The notes below the pieces were generated by a model. It saw only the letters and a list, made by a program, of their open reading frames with translations, was not told the DNA's origin and did no database searches. 64,000 bases of DNA, taken from NCBI GenBank assembly GCA_036266835.1, contig DATAXD010000040.1:62001-126000 (forward strand), read 5' to 3'. Below are positions 10,848-19,850 of the stretch, piece after piece. The stretch is from Galbitalea sp036266835 (GTDB lineage Bacteria; Actinomycetota; Actinomycetes; Actinomycetales; Microbacteriaceae). The position numbers were made by a program, and so were the translations under genes. Within the stretch, counting starts at the first letter, position 1; each line of letters opens with the position of its first letter.

Positions 10848-11295
10848 GCAGAGCGCCGACGCCGTTGCGGCGCTCCGCACGGTTCCGGAATCTACTGCGG
10901 CGCGGTTGTCGCTCATCGTGGGTCGGCTGAACCGGAAACTCGCTCTCGCGCCGGGCGGACTCAGTCACGGACTGCTGATGTCGCTCGCGACGGTTGCCAA
11001 ACGAGGACCCTTGCGGCTCGCGGAACTCGCGGCCGCCGAGCAGGTGTCCGCCCCAAGCGTGACGCGAACCGTCGCAGAACTCGAGGCGCGCGGCCTCGTC
11101 CAGAGGAGCGTCGATCCGGATGACGGCCGCGCGTTCCGGGTCGAGGCGACACCGGCGGGGCTCGATGCCATCCTGAGAGCGCGCGCCGCCCGTGCCGAGG
11201 TGCTCGCGAACCTGCTGAGCGGCCTCGACGCATCCGAAATCGCAACCGTCGAGGCCGCGCTGCCGGCTCTGGAGCGCGCGCTGAACCTGGACTAG
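10840..11295 (+). CDS. MarR-family transcriptional regulator
   Basis: A 151-residue winged-helix repressor. The N-terminal helix leads into the DNA-binding domain: LRLAELAAAEQVSAPSVTRT is the helix-turn-helix, and LVQRSVDPDDGRAFRVEATP is the wing with the family's DxR-type signature. The gene overlaps the end of the MFS exporter gene by 8 bp. Local regulation of that pump, relieved by a drug-like ligand, is the natural inference. MarR proteins bind as dimers to palindromes such as the one at 9023-9042. Confidence 0.92.
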   Translation: MSEQSADAVAALRTVPESTAARLSLIVGRLNRKLALAPGGLSHGLLMSLATVAKRGPLRLAELAAAEQVSAPSVTRTVAELEARGLVQRSVDPDDGRAFRVEATPAGLDAILRARAARAEVLANLLSGLDASEIATVEAALPALERALNLD

Positions 11296-11297
11296 GC

Positions 11298-11780
11298 CTA
11301 CTTCTTCGATGCCGGCGACGACATCAGCCTTGCGTGCAACTCCGTCGTCAGCTGGTGGATCTGCTTGGTGAGCTCGGTGTTGGTCGCGAGTTCCTGCTCC
11401 TGCGACACGAAGTCGTGGTCGGCCTTGGCCTGGGCGAACGACGCCTGCCTGTTCTGACCGATCATGACGAAGGTCGACAGGAAGATCGCCTCGAGCGACA
11501 CCACGAGGGTGAGCGTCGGCCAGGGCGATTTTTCGAACCAGATCATCCATGCCGCAAACAGCAGGATGTGCACGTAGACAAACGCCATTGATCCCGCGAA
11601 CGCGGTGATGGCATCCGCCACTCGCAACTGGACGTTCGCAGCCCGCTTTTCGGCTTCCTGAACGACTACCGTCGTGTGAAGGTTTTTGTGACTGACGATG
11701 TTGCTCGGTACGGTGTGCACGCCGATGATGCCGTGCCTCTTCTTGGCGGTCGCCGGGGTCTTTGTTGGGGCGCTGGACAT
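11298..11780 (-). CDS. DUF1003 membrane protein
   Basis: A 160-residue protein with a soluble N-terminus, two membrane helices (about residues 62-80 and 90-112) and a charged C-terminal coil. The signature ADAITAFAGSMAFVYVHIL, then TLVVSLEAIFLSTFVMI and NRQ, is diagnostic of DUF1003, an inner-membrane family of unknown role. A good Shine-Dalgarno (AAGGAG) precedes the ATG. It is convergent with marR, with 2 bp between stops. Confidence 0.9.
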   Translation of the reverse strand: MSSAPTKTPATAKKRHGIIGVHTVPSNIVSHKNLHTTVVVQEAEKRAANVQLRVADAITAFAGSMAFVYVHILLFAAWMIWFEKSPWPTLTLVVSLEAIFLSTFVMIGQNRQASFAQAKADHDFVSQEQELATNTELTKQIHQLTTELHARLMSSPASKK

Positions 11781-11878
11781 GGAGGCTCCTTCTGGTCAGA
11801 ACCATGATGCCAGCGAGTGGCGCCCGCGGTTACTCAACTATGGGCGCGGCGAATACTCATCTTTGCTGCTCTCGTTAT

Positions 11879-11966
11879 TCAGGAGGTGATGGGGGAAGTG
11901 TGACGGATGCGGACTGCAGAGGTCCTGCAACGGGACTCTGCCCACATCCGCCCCACCAACTCCTGA
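11879..11966. other. Large nested hairpin between helicase and DUF1003 genes
   Basis: Three helices nest almost without gaps. The outer arm 11879-11895 pairs with 11951-11966 (TCAGGAG with CTCCTGA, then a G-run with a C-run). The middle arm GGATGCGG (11905-11912) pairs with CCACATCC (11942-11949). The inner arm GCAGAG-g-TCCT pairs with GGGA-CTCTGC (11936-11941). It lies 15 nt past the helicase stop and within the leader side of the DUF1003 gene. There is no U-tract, so it is not a classical terminator. It could be an mRNA 3' stabiliser, an attenuator or a small RNA. Confidence 0.5.
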
Positions 11967-11980
11967 ATTGGGAGAGCAGG

Positions 11981-13855
11981 TTAGAGCGCTGCGAGGTCAG
12001 CCAGCAGTGCGTCGCCGGGAGCGACGCTGTCAACCTCGGCTTCGATTTCGGCCCGGTCGAGCAGCTCTTCCATACGCCGACGACGGTTGCGCGGAATCAG
12101 CGTCACCACCGTGCCCTGCTTACCAGCGCGACCGGTCCGGCCCGCGCGATGCAGATAGGTCTTGTACTCCTCCGGCGCGTCGGCCTGGATGACCAGCGAA
12201 ATGTCGTCGACGTGGATGCCGCGGGCCGCAACATCCGTCGCGACCAGCACCTTGACCCGACCACTGGTGAGCAGCGATAGATTCCGGGTGCGACGCGACT
12301 GGTTGAGGTCACCGTGGAGGCTAGTGGCTGGAATGCCAGCGTCGTCGAGCAGGTCGGACAGCTCCTCGGCGAAGGCGCGCGTGCGCGTGAACACCAGAGT
12401 TTTGCCCTCGCCGGCGGAGAGCTCTTCGATGATGCGGCGCTTGTCGCGCTGTTCGATGAGCAGGATCCGGTGATCGATCATGGACGACGCCTGGTCTTCG
12501 CCCGCAACCTCGTGCACGGTCGGTGTGTCCAGGTATTCATCGACGAGCGTCGCGACGCCCTTATCGAGCGTGGCCGAGAACAGCAGTCGCTGACCGCCCG
12601 GCTTCGTCTGGTCGAGGATGCGCTGAACGGGCTCCAGAAACCCGAGATCGCACATGTGGTCGGCTTCGTCGAGCACCGTGATGGTGATCTCACTGAGGTC
12701 GAGACGGCCCTGCTCAATCAGATCTTCGATTCGGCCAGGCGTGCCGATGATGATGTCGACGCCGCGCTGCAGCGCCCCGACCTGGCGGTGCTGGGGCACG
12801 CCGCCGTAGATCTGGGTGGTGAAGAGCCCGACACTGCGCGCGATTGGCTGTACCGTGCGATCGATCTGGAGTGCGAGCTCGCGCGTCGGCGCGAGGATGA
12901 GCGCGCGCGGCTTGCGGCCGAGTTGGCGCTTCTTGCCGCCGTTGTTCTCCATTAGGCGCTCGACCAGGGGGGCGCCGAACGCGATGGTCTTACCTGAGCC
13001 GGTCTTGCCACGGCCCAGCACATCGCGACCGGCGAGCACATCCGGGATCGTGGCGGCCTGGATCGGGAACGGCGACTCGGCACCCAGCTCGATCAGCTCG
13101 CGAACGATGTTCGTTCCGAGGCCGAGGTCGGCGAAAGTGATCCCCTCGACATCCCGGGCCTGAATGGCGTCCGCTTCGAGGCGCTCGAGCACGACGTCAT
13201 CGGTCGGGGCATATCGCGGCCTGTCGGAGGTCGACGACGTGGGCGCAAAAGTCCGCTTTGCGGGATAGAAATCGCTGTCACGACGCTGCGGTCGCTCGTC
13301 GCCATAACGGGGCCGCTCGGTGCGCGGACCGCGGTTCGTCGAACGCTCGGGACGATCGGCGTATGACGGCCGCTCGGTCCGCGCCGGGCGAGCGTCGTAC
13401 GACGGGCGCTCGGCACGAGCGGGACGCTCCGCGCGAGCGGGACGTTCCGCACGAGCCGGACGCTCCGCACGAGCCGGACGTTCGGCGCGAGCGGGACGTT
13501 CGTTATACGGCGCACGATCGGTTCGCGCCGGTCGGTCACCGTAGGCAGGACGCTCGGCACGCGCCTTGTAAACGGGTTTTTCGCGCGGCGTCCAGTTGGG
13601 ACGGCGATCGGTCGACTCGCGTCGATCCGAATCCGTGCGAGGAGCGTCGTCGCGGCCGCGATACGGCTTGCGCTCTGCGGTCGCGTTCGCGCCGTTCGCG
13701 CGCTGTGCGCGTTCCGAGTTAGTCCAGCGCTTCTTGGGTGCGGTGGCCTCCGCGGGTCGGTAGCCGCGATGGCCCTCCGACTTGCTTCCCGGTTTGCGCG
13801 CCGGGGCGGCGGAATTCGTGGCGCGCTTCGGCGCCGCTTTCTTGAACTGTGGCAT
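11981..13855 (-). CDS. DEAD-box RNA helicase with long basic repeat tail at the N-terminus
   Basis: A 624-residue ATP-dependent RNA helicase of the RhlE/DeaD type, acting in RNA unwinding, ribosome assembly and cold adaptation. Core motifs in order: Q motif (PFPIQAATIPDVLAG), I (GKTGSGKT), Ia (PTRELALQ), GTPGR, II (DEAD in VLDEADHM), III (SAT) and VI (HRAGRTGRAG). The first ~230 residues are basic and disordered, with repeated RAERPA units (see 13413-13502). The upstream frame is open, but the ATG at 13855 (MPQFKKAAPKR) is the natural start. A leader of over 200 nt with several small hairpins precedes it, as is common for cold-regulated helicase genes. Confidence 0.93.
   Translation of the reverse strand: MPQFKKAAPKRATNSAAPARKPGSKSEGHRGYRPAEATAPKKRWTNSERAQRANGANATAERKPYRGRDDAPRTDSDRRESTDRRPNWTPREKPVYKARAERPAYGDRPARTDRAPYNERPARAERPARAERPARAERPARAERPARAERPSYDARPARTERPSYADRPERSTNRGPRTERPRYGDERPQRRDSDFYPAKRTFAPTSSTSDRPRYAPTDDVVLERLEADAIQARDVEGITFADLGLGTNIVRELIELGAESPFPIQAATIPDVLAGRDVLGRGKTGSGKTIAFGAPLVERLMENNGGKKRQLGRKPRALILAPTRELALQIDRTVQPIARSVGLFTTQIYGGVPQHRQVGALQRGVDIIIGTPGRIEDLIEQGRLDLSEITITVLDEADHMCDLGFLEPVQRILDQTKPGGQRLLFSATLDKGVATLVDEYLDTPTVHEVAGEDQASSMIDHRILLIEQRDKRRIIEELSAGEGKTLVFTRTRAFAEELSDLLDDAGIPATSLHGDLNQSRRTRNLSLLTSGRVKVLVATDVAARGIHVDDISLVIQADAPEEYKTYLHRAGRTGRAGKQGTVVTLIPRNRRRRMEELLDRAEIEAEVDSVAPGDALLADLAAL
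13413..13502 (-). repeat. Five tandem 18-bp units encoding RAERPA
   Basis: Five direct repeats begin at 13413, 13431, 13449, 13467 and 13485. They differ only at a few third-codon positions. Each encodes one RAERPA hexapeptide of the helicase. Degenerate units (ERPSYADRPERS, RTERPSYDA) flank the tract on both sides. Unit number is likely to vary between strains by slippage. Confidence 0.9.
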
Positions 13856-14139
13856 GACTCTTATTCGTGTTTGTTGTATCCGTGCATGGCGCGATGATCG
13901 CGAGGTGCACGCGCTCAACAATTCGAGCAAGCACCACTGGTTCCGGGCTGACCAACTCCCCGAAGGGAAAGCACAGCGACCGGGGCCGTCACATACATTT
14001 CGTGTGATCTTTCCAACGTCTTCGCTGGAAATGAAGGCCCCAAGACTGACACACATGCTGCGCGCAATCGCGCGCTGTCTCTAAGCCAACTCCGTAACGT
14101 TACCTGATTCATCGGCGGCGCACTAATCTGGCGATCACT
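13856..14139. other. Divergent intergenic region, long helicase leader
   Basis: This 284-bp gap separates the helicase (minus) and esterase (plus) starts. It holds small inverted repeats on the helicase side (TTCCAGCG/CGTTGGAA, GCGCGC-4 nt-GCGCGC) and a perfect 10-bp palindrome GTAACGTTAC at 14094-14103 near the esterase promoter. TAATCT at 14124-14129 is a plausible esterase -10. No gene was found. Confidence 0.45.
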
Positions 14140-15093
14140 ATGCACGTGTCGTCCCGCCTGCCCGCCGGCATCCTCGTCGCCGGAATGGTCGCGGCGAGCA
14201 TCGTCGGCGCGCTTACCAGTCACGCGGCGGTTATCCCCTCGACGACCACGCCCGAAGGGGCGAGCGCGAGCGTCAGCGCCTATCCGGGCGTCAGGGTGCT
14301 CCGCAACATTCCTTACGAGGTCGTTGACGGTAGGACCGAACAGCTCGATGTCTGCCTTCCGGCGCGCCTGTCGAAATCTGTTCCGCGCCCGGCGGTCATC
14401 GAGGTTCACGGCGGCAGCTGGGCACACAAGGACAAATCTGACCCCGCCTGGCAGGATGTCTGCCGATGGCTGGCATCCGTTGGGTATGTGACTGCGAATG
14501 TCGACTATCGGCTCGCGCCGCTGCATCCATATCCGGCGGGCATCCGCGATGTCGAGCGGGCCGTGGAGTGGATGCGCCAGCCGGCCCAGACCCGTCGATT
14601 CGACATCAACCCGCGGAGGATCGCCGCGTTCGGCGGCTCGGCGGGTGGCAATCTGGTATCCCTCCTCGGCACTCTGGGCAGTGGATCTACCTCGGTGGGA
14701 CATCGCGTCGCAGCGGTTGTCGACATGAGCGGTCCAATCGATCTCACGTCGAGCGGCGTCGAACGCCGCACCTTCTATCCACTCGTGCTCGCGTACCTGC
14801 ACTGCACGAATCTCGGCTCCTGTCCGCAGGCTGCGGCCGCGTCGCCCGACCACCACGTCGATTCCACCGATCCGCCGTTCTTCATCACCAACTCGACCGA
14901 CGAACTCATTCCGTACGGTCAATCCGTAAATTTCGTGAAGACCCTTCGTAGTTCGGGCGTGAAGGCTACCCTTGTGACTCTTCCGGGGCGAGCACACTCG
15001 ATCGCGGGGCTTAATGTCACGATGCGCAGCCGAATAGCAGCGTTTCTCCATACCGCGGTTCCGCTGCCGGGGCGGCGAGGTCCGTCCCGGTGA
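14140..15093 (+). CDS. Secreted alpha/beta-hydrolase esterase (HSL/BD-FAE-like)
   Basis: A 317-residue protein with an N-terminal signal peptide (residues ~1-30, ending near SHAAVIP). The oxyanion motif HGGSW (90-94) and nucleophile elbow GGSAGGN with Ser167 place it among carboxylesterases/arylformamidase-like hydrolases. The acid (STDELIPYG) and histidine (GRAHSI) of the triad follow at the expected distances. It probably cleaves small or acyl esters outside the cell. The stop TGA overlaps the GTG start of the next gene (GTGA), so the pair is translationally coupled. Confidence 0.88.
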   Translation: MHVSSRLPAGILVAGMVAASIVGALTSHAAVIPSTTTPEGASASVSAYPGVRVLRNIPYEVVDGRTEQLDVCLPARLSKSVPRPAVIEVHGGSWAHKDKSDPAWQDVCRWLASVGYVTANVDYRLAPLHPYPAGIRDVERAVEWMRQPAQTRRFDINPRRIAAFGGSAGGNLVSLLGTLGSGSTSVGHRVAAVVDMSGPIDLTSSGVERRTFYPLVLAYLHCTNLGSCPQAAAASPDHHVDSTDPPFFITNSTDELIPYGQSVNFVKTLRSSGVKATLVTLPGRAHSIAGLNVTMRSRIAAFLHTAVPLPGRRGPSR

Positions 15094-15548
15094 CGATCAC
15101 TATTGCGAGCGAGGCGCCGCGCCAGTCGGAGCTTCTGGAAGTCATGCGGCTCGGCGACGAATTCACGCGAAGCCTTTACCCGCCCGAGAGCTGCCACCTG
15201 CTCGGAGTCGAAGAACTCGAAGCACCCGGGGTGACCGTGTTCGCGGCGCGCGATGACGGCACCGTCGTCGGCATGGCCGCACTCGTCGACCGCGGAGACG
15301 GTTCGGCAGAACTGAAGCGGATGTTCGTCCCGGAGGCAGCGCGCGGCCGCGGCGTCGCGCGGGCGCTCCTTCGCACGGTTGAGCGGCACGCGGCCCAGGC
15401 CGGCCTGACCGTGCTCCAGCTTGAGACGGGCCCGCTCCAGCTCGCTGCCCTCGCGCTGTACGAGAGCTGCGGGTTCGAGCTCATTCCCAATTTCGGCAAG
15501 TACGCGGGCGACCCCAACAGTGTCTGCTTCGAGAAGCGCCTCGCCTAG
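15090..15548 (+). CDS. GNAT-family N-acetyltransferase
   Basis: A 152-residue acetyltransferase. The acetyl-CoA pyrophosphate loop RGRGVARALLRTVE and the motif A beta-strand (ELKRMFVPEAA) are clear, followed by YESCGFE of motif B. The substrate is unknown. It starts with GTG overlapping the esterase stop. Its TAG stop shares bases with the stop of the RND gene on the other strand (CTAG at 15545-15548). A second, similar GNAT lies at 32102-32563. Confidence 0.9.
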   Translation: MTITIASEAPRQSELLEVMRLGDEFTRSLYPPESCHLLGVEELEAPGVTVFAARDDGTVVGMAALVDRGDGSAELKRMFVPEAARGRGVARALLRTVERHAAQAGLTVLQLETGPLQLAALALYESCGFELIPNFGKYAGDPNSVCFEKRLA

Positions 15549-18500
15549 TTCGCCGACGTCCCGGAAACACGTGCAGCCGCGTTGGCCCGGCGATCCGTAC
15601 GCCGTTCCTTAGCCCCTTCGACCAGGTAGTACAGCACCGGCAGAACGACGAGTGTCAACAGCGTCGAGGACACGAGTCCGCCGATCACGACTATCGCGAG
15701 CGGCTGCGAGATGAAGCTGCCGTGACCGGACAACCCCAGTCCGAGCGGCAGCAGCGCGAAAATGGTCGCCAGCGCGGTCATCAGGATCGGGCGGAGTCGT
15801 CGGCTCGCGCCGTGGATGATCGCGTCACCCACTTTCATCCCGCGCGAACGGTACTGGTTGATGAGGTCGACGAGGACGATCGCGTTCGTCACGACAATGC
15901 CGACGAGCATGAGAACGCCGATCAGCGAAGCGACGCCGAGCGGAATGCCCGAGGCGACCTGCAGGATGATTGCCCCGGTGGCGGCGAACGGAATGGACAC
16001 GAGCAGCAGCAACGGCTGACGGAGGCTCTTGAACGCGGCGACCATCACGACGTAGACGATCAGGATGGCAGCGAGAAGAGCGAGGCCCAGCTGGCTAAAA
16101 GCGTCACCCTGTTGCGAGGTGAATCCCCCAAGGGTGGCCGTGGCGCTTGACGGGATCTTCGTCTTGTTCACCGCAGCCTGCACCTCGGCCGACAGGTTGC
16201 CAACGTTCTGGGTGCTCGGTGCAACCTCAATCGTCGCGCTGCGAAGTCCCTTGATCGTGGTGATGCTCGAAGGACCTTTCACGGTTTTGACAGTTGCGAG
16301 ATCGGAAAGCGGCACGGTCGATCCGGTCGCGGTGGTGATCGAGAACGCCTTAAGAGCCGCGATCGTGGTCGGCGCGCTCGTGTTTTCGATGTAGATGTCG
16401 AGAGTGGTGTCGCCGATGACGATGCTCCCGCTCGAACTCGGGTTCATGGCCTGCGACACGGCACTTCCCACAGCCAACTCGGTGAGCCCATCCTTCGCCG
16501 CGGCGAGGCGATCGATCCTCACCGCAATGTATGGCAGCGATGCCGACAGGTTGCTGGTCACCGTCGCGACACCCGGGATCTTCTTCGCATGCGTGATCAG
16601 TTCACTGGAGGCCTTCCGCAAGTCGGCGTCGCTGCCCGCAGTGAGATCGATCTCGATGTTGGACGAGGTCAGTCCCGAAGACGCCGCAGACACCGCGATG
16701 TCACCTTCGCCCTTGATCGCCTTCATTTTCGAGGTGATCGTGGCAAGGAGCTTGTCCTGGTCGGCGTTCGCGTTTGTGGTGATGTCGTATGTCGTGGACC
16801 CTCCGCCCGCGAAGGCGGCGCGAAGAGAGTTTCCGCCAGTGCCAATCGAGACCTCCACCGTGGTCACGCCCTTGACCGCACGAAGGGCAGACTCGACCTT
16901 CTTCGACGCGGCATCCTGTGCGGCCAGACTCGCCGACTTGTTGAGCGTCTGGGTGACTGTGAGTGTGTTTTGGCCACTGTTGCCGATGAAATTCGTCGTG
17001 AGACTGGTCTTCGCCAGGATCACGCTTCCACCCAGTACCAGGATTGCCAGGACCAGAACGAGCGCCGGAAACCTCAGCGTCCAGCGGATGACAGGGAGAT
17101 AACCCCGTTGCAGCCGAGTGGGCTTGCTCAGTTCGTCCGCAGAGGACTCGGCGAGGCTCGCCCGCGCGCTCGAGGACGGCGCAGCATGTTGCATCGGAAT
17201 GTAAACGCGCAGGTAATACGTGATCACTGCGAATAAGCCAGCGATCGGAATGAGAAGGATGACGATTCCGATCACCGTCGCGATCACTCCGGGGGCATGC
17301 CCGCTGATCAGCGTGTGCCCCGACACAACCCGAGTCACGGCAATCACAATCAGAGTGATCTCCGCTGCGACGATGAGGGACAGCACCGCGATTCCCCATC
17401 CCGCGATCTTTGCCTTGACGGGCTGCTTCGAACGCACATCGTTCGGCGACCTGAGGAACCAGTACGCGAGCACCGGCACGATCGTCAGCGCCACGAACAG
17501 GGATGCGGCGAGCGCGATCGTCACCGTCAATGCAAACGGGCGGAACAGCTCACCGGTCAATCCGCTCACGAGCGCGATTGGCAGGAACACGGCGACCGTC
17601 GTAATCGTCGAGGCGGTCACCGCCACGGCGACCTCGCGAACGGCGGCGAGAATCGCTGGGAGCTTCTCCTCGCCGAGTCCGATGTGCCGCTTGATGTTTT
17701 CGATGACGACGATCGAGTCATCAACCACTCGCCCGATCGCGATGGTCAGGCCGGCAAGGGTAATCACGTTGAGCGTGTAGCCGGATGCGAGCATCCCGAT
17801 GAAGGTGATCAGCACCGAGATCGGGATCGAAATCGCTGCAACGATCGTCGACCGGATCGAGAACAGGAAGATGAAGATGATGACAACGGCGAAGCCCAGG
17901 CCGAGCAGGCCCTCCTCCGCGAGGCTGTTGATCGACGTCGTGATCGAGGGTGCCTGGTCGGATACGACAGTGAACTTGGTGTTGTGACCGAGTTGCTTCT
18001 CGAGCGTCGGGATGTCGGCCCGGACCTCCTTCGAAACCGCGACCGTGTTTCCATCCGCAGTTTTCGTGACAGACACTGACACGGAAGGCTTCCCGTTCAC
18101 CCGCGAGTAGCCGGTGACCGGATTGTCAACGCGCGCGACGCTGGCGACATCCGAGAGCTTCACAACAGTCGGCTTCTCGACCACCGTGGAGCGACCCGGG
18201 AACCCTGTGGGCACGGTGGTCTTCGTCTCGCCGATCAGTGGCAGGTCCTTCAGCTCTGTCAGGGAGGTGATCTGAGTGCCCGATTGAACGCTGAGCGTCT
18301 TGCCGTTCTCGGTGATCGACCCGCTGCCCAGCAGGAGTCCGTTTGTCTGCAACGCCGTCTTGATCGACTGCACGGTGAGCCCGTCGTCCGAGAGCGTCGT
18401 GGCGTTCGGTGTGATGGTGATTCGCTGAGTCACCGCGCCGAGCAGACTGACGTTGCTCACGCCATCCAGCTGCTTGAGGTTAGTGAGCGTCAGAGTTGAC

Positions 18501-18967
18501 AGTTGGTTCGCCAGCGTGTGCTTGTCGAGATCGCTGGTGATCGCCATGGAAATGATTGGTAGGTCGGTCGTGGAAAATGTGATCACCTGTGGGGTCACCC
18601 CCGACGGGAGCGTGGATGAAATGCGATCGACCGCGACCTGGACTTTCTGCTCATAGGTGGTGATGTCCGTGCCGTAGTCAAACGACGCGGTCACGGTCGA
18701 CGTGTTGGTACCGGATGTTGCGGTCGTGCTGTCAAGGTTCTCGATGCCCTGCAGCGCCGTCTCGATGGGAGTGCTGATGTCCTGGCTGACGACCGCGGGC
18801 GATGCCCCGGGGTCGGAAGTGACGACATACACCGAGGGCAACTGGATCGACGGGATTAGCTCCTGCTGTAGCGACGTCAGCGCGATGGCTCCGAACACGG
18901 CGATCACGATTGTGATGAGGGCGATCAGCGCGCGATTGCGCAGGCTGAAGACGGACAGCAGATGCAT
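15545..18967 (-). CDS. RND-family efflux transporter (HAE1/AcrB type) with a two-helix insertion
   Basis: A 1140-residue proton-driven exporter. The N-terminus (RNRALIALITIVIAVFGAIAL) and DPGASPAVVSQDISTPIE are typical of AcrB-like pumps. The proton-relay Asp pair is present in helix 4 (AIGRVVDDSIVVIEN), and the second half repeats the plan (GIVVTNAIVLVDLINQYR). Family members run about 1030-1060 residues. The excess lies between the two halves (residues ~505-620) and contains two additional hydrophobic helices plus a Ser/Ala-rich linker. No periplasmic adaptor or outer-membrane gene is nearby, as expected in a Gram-positive. It lies downstream of a MerR regulator gene on the same strand, 109 bp away. 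Confidence 0.92.
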   Translation of the reverse strand: MHLLSVFSLRNRALIALITIVIAVFGAIALTSLQQELIPSIQLPSVYVVTSDPGASPAVVSQDISTPIETALQGIENLDSTTATSGTNTSTVTASFDYGTDITTYEQKVQVAVDRISSTLPSGVTPQVITFSTTDLPIISMAITSDLDKHTLANQLSTLTLTNLKQLDGVSNVSLLGAVTQRITITPNATTLSDDGLTVQSIKTALQTNGLLLGSGSITENGKTLSVQSGTQITSLTELKDLPLIGETKTTVPTGFPGRSTVVEKPTVVKLSDVASVARVDNPVTGYSRVNGKPSVSVSVTKTADGNTVAVSKEVRADIPTLEKQLGHNTKFTVVSDQAPSITTSINSLAEEGLLGLGFAVVIIFIFLFSIRSTIVAAISIPISVLITFIGMLASGYTLNVITLAGLTIAIGRVVDDSIVVIENIKRHIGLGEEKLPAILAAVREVAVAVTASTITTVAVFLPIALVSGLTGELFRPFALTVTIALAASLFVALTIVPVLAYWFLRSPNDVRSKQPVKAKIAGWGIAVLSLIVAAEITLIVIAVTRVVSGHTLISGHAPGVIATVIGIVILLIPIAGLFAVITYYLRVYIPMQHAAPSSSARASLAESSADELSKPTRLQRGYLPVIRWTLRFPALVLVLAILVLGGSVILAKTSLTTNFIGNSGQNTLTVTQTLNKSASLAAQDAASKKVESALRAVKGVTTVEVSIGTGGNSLRAAFAGGGSTTYDITTNANADQDKLLATITSKMKAIKGEGDIAVSAASSGLTSSNIEIDLTAGSDADLRKASSELITHAKKIPGVATVTSNLSASLPYIAVRIDRLAAAKDGLTELAVGSAVSQAMNPSSSGSIVIGDTTLDIYIENTSAPTTIAALKAFSITTATGSTVPLSDLATVKTVKGPSSITTIKGLRSATIEVAPSTQNVGNLSAEVQAAVNKTKIPSSATATLGGFTSQQGDAFSQLGLALLAAILIVYVVMVAAFKSLRQPLLLLVSIPFAATGAIILQVASGIPLGVASLIGVLMLVGIVVTNAIVLVDLINQYRSRGMKVGDAIIHGASRRLRPILMTALATIFALLPLGLGLSGHGSFISQPLAIVVIGGLVSSTLLTLVVLPVLYYLVEGAKERRTDRRANAAARVSGTSAN

Positions 18968-19076
18968 TAGACGAGTATCCCAGCGTCAACCTTGGCGTCG
19001 TGTACACCCCAGGGAGGAGCTTCCTGTGCGAAGGGTGAGTATTTCGGCGCACTGCCAACTCCGGACTCGCGGGATT

Positions 19077-19826
19077 TTAGAGCGAGTGGGCGGCGTAATA
19101 CGCGAACGCATCCCTCACGTATTCGGCGCCATCCACTCCGCCGTAGTTCTTCGCGAACCGGGGGTCGCCGACGTACATGTCTCCGTAGTAGGTGAGGCGC
19201 TTCGGGGTGATCGTGCCGCCGGTGATGTCGGCCGAAAGGTTCAACCACTCGATGTGTCGCGCCACGATCGCCTGCACGAGCGAGCTGTCGGTCGCTTCGC
19301 CGGCATCGTGTGCTGCCTGGTAGTCGGCCGCGATCGTCCGTTGCTGCTCCTGGGACGCGCGCTGCTCAGCCTTCGATTTGGAGCGCCACCAGGCATCGCC
19401 TTTCGCGTAGGCATCAGCGCCCCAGGTCTCGACGACCTCGTCCTTGTATTGCGTGTGGTCGAAGCCATCAAACATGTCCTCTGCCATGAGAGCTTCGCCT
19501 CCTTCCAGGTGTCTCAGGGTGGTCTCGACACTGGCAATCTGCCGGCCGAGCCTGCCTCGTTCCTCTTCGAGCAATGCGAGGTGCGTTCTCAGCGCCTGCG
19601 AGTCATCCTTCTGTCCGGCGAGCACCTCCGAGATCGCGGGGATCCCGAGGCCGAGCTGCCGAAGCAGAAGGATGCGCTGCAGGCGCACGAGTGCGTCGTC
19701 ATCGTAGAAGCGGTAACCATTCGACCCGATGCTGCTCGGCTCGAGCAGGCCAACCTCGCCGTAGTGGCGAAGTGTGCGTGATGTGGTTCCCGCGATTCTC
19801 GCGATGTCGGCAATCGACCGCTCCAT
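19077..19826 (-). CDS. MerR-family regulator with TipA-like ligand domain
   Basis: A 249-residue activator. Residues 1-70 form the MerR winged helix (SIADIARIAGTTSRTLRHYG, GYRFYDDDALVRLQRI), followed by a dimerisation coiled coil (~75-110). The C-terminal half matches the TipAS drug-binding domain (DHTQYKDEVVETWG, then the WWRSKS and YVRDAFAYYA segments). TipA proteins sense thiopeptide-like or other drugs and activate their own promoter and efflux genes. The promoter at 19851-19881 has the expected geometry. Shine-Dalgarno AAGGAG lies 7-8 nt before the ATG. The RND pump gene downstream is the likely target. Confidence 0.92.
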   Translation of the reverse strand: MERSIADIARIAGTTSRTLRHYGEVGLLEPSSIGSNGYRFYDDDALVRLQRILLLRQLGLGIPAISEVLAGQKDDSQALRTHLALLEEERGRLGRQIASVETTLRHLEGGEALMAEDMFDGFDHTQYKDEVVETWGADAYAKGDAWWRSKSKAEQRASQEQQRTIAADYQAAHDAGEATDSSLVQAIVARHIEWLNLSADITGGTITPKRLTYYGDMYVGDPRFAKNYGGVDGAEYVRDAFAYYAAHSL

Positions 19827-19850
19827 AGCGTGTAGCTCCTTCGACGTTCC

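Noticed and set aside
13413..13502. Regular 18-bp repeats suggesting a CRISPR-like array
   Set aside because: The units are contiguous without spacers and keep the helicase reading frame.
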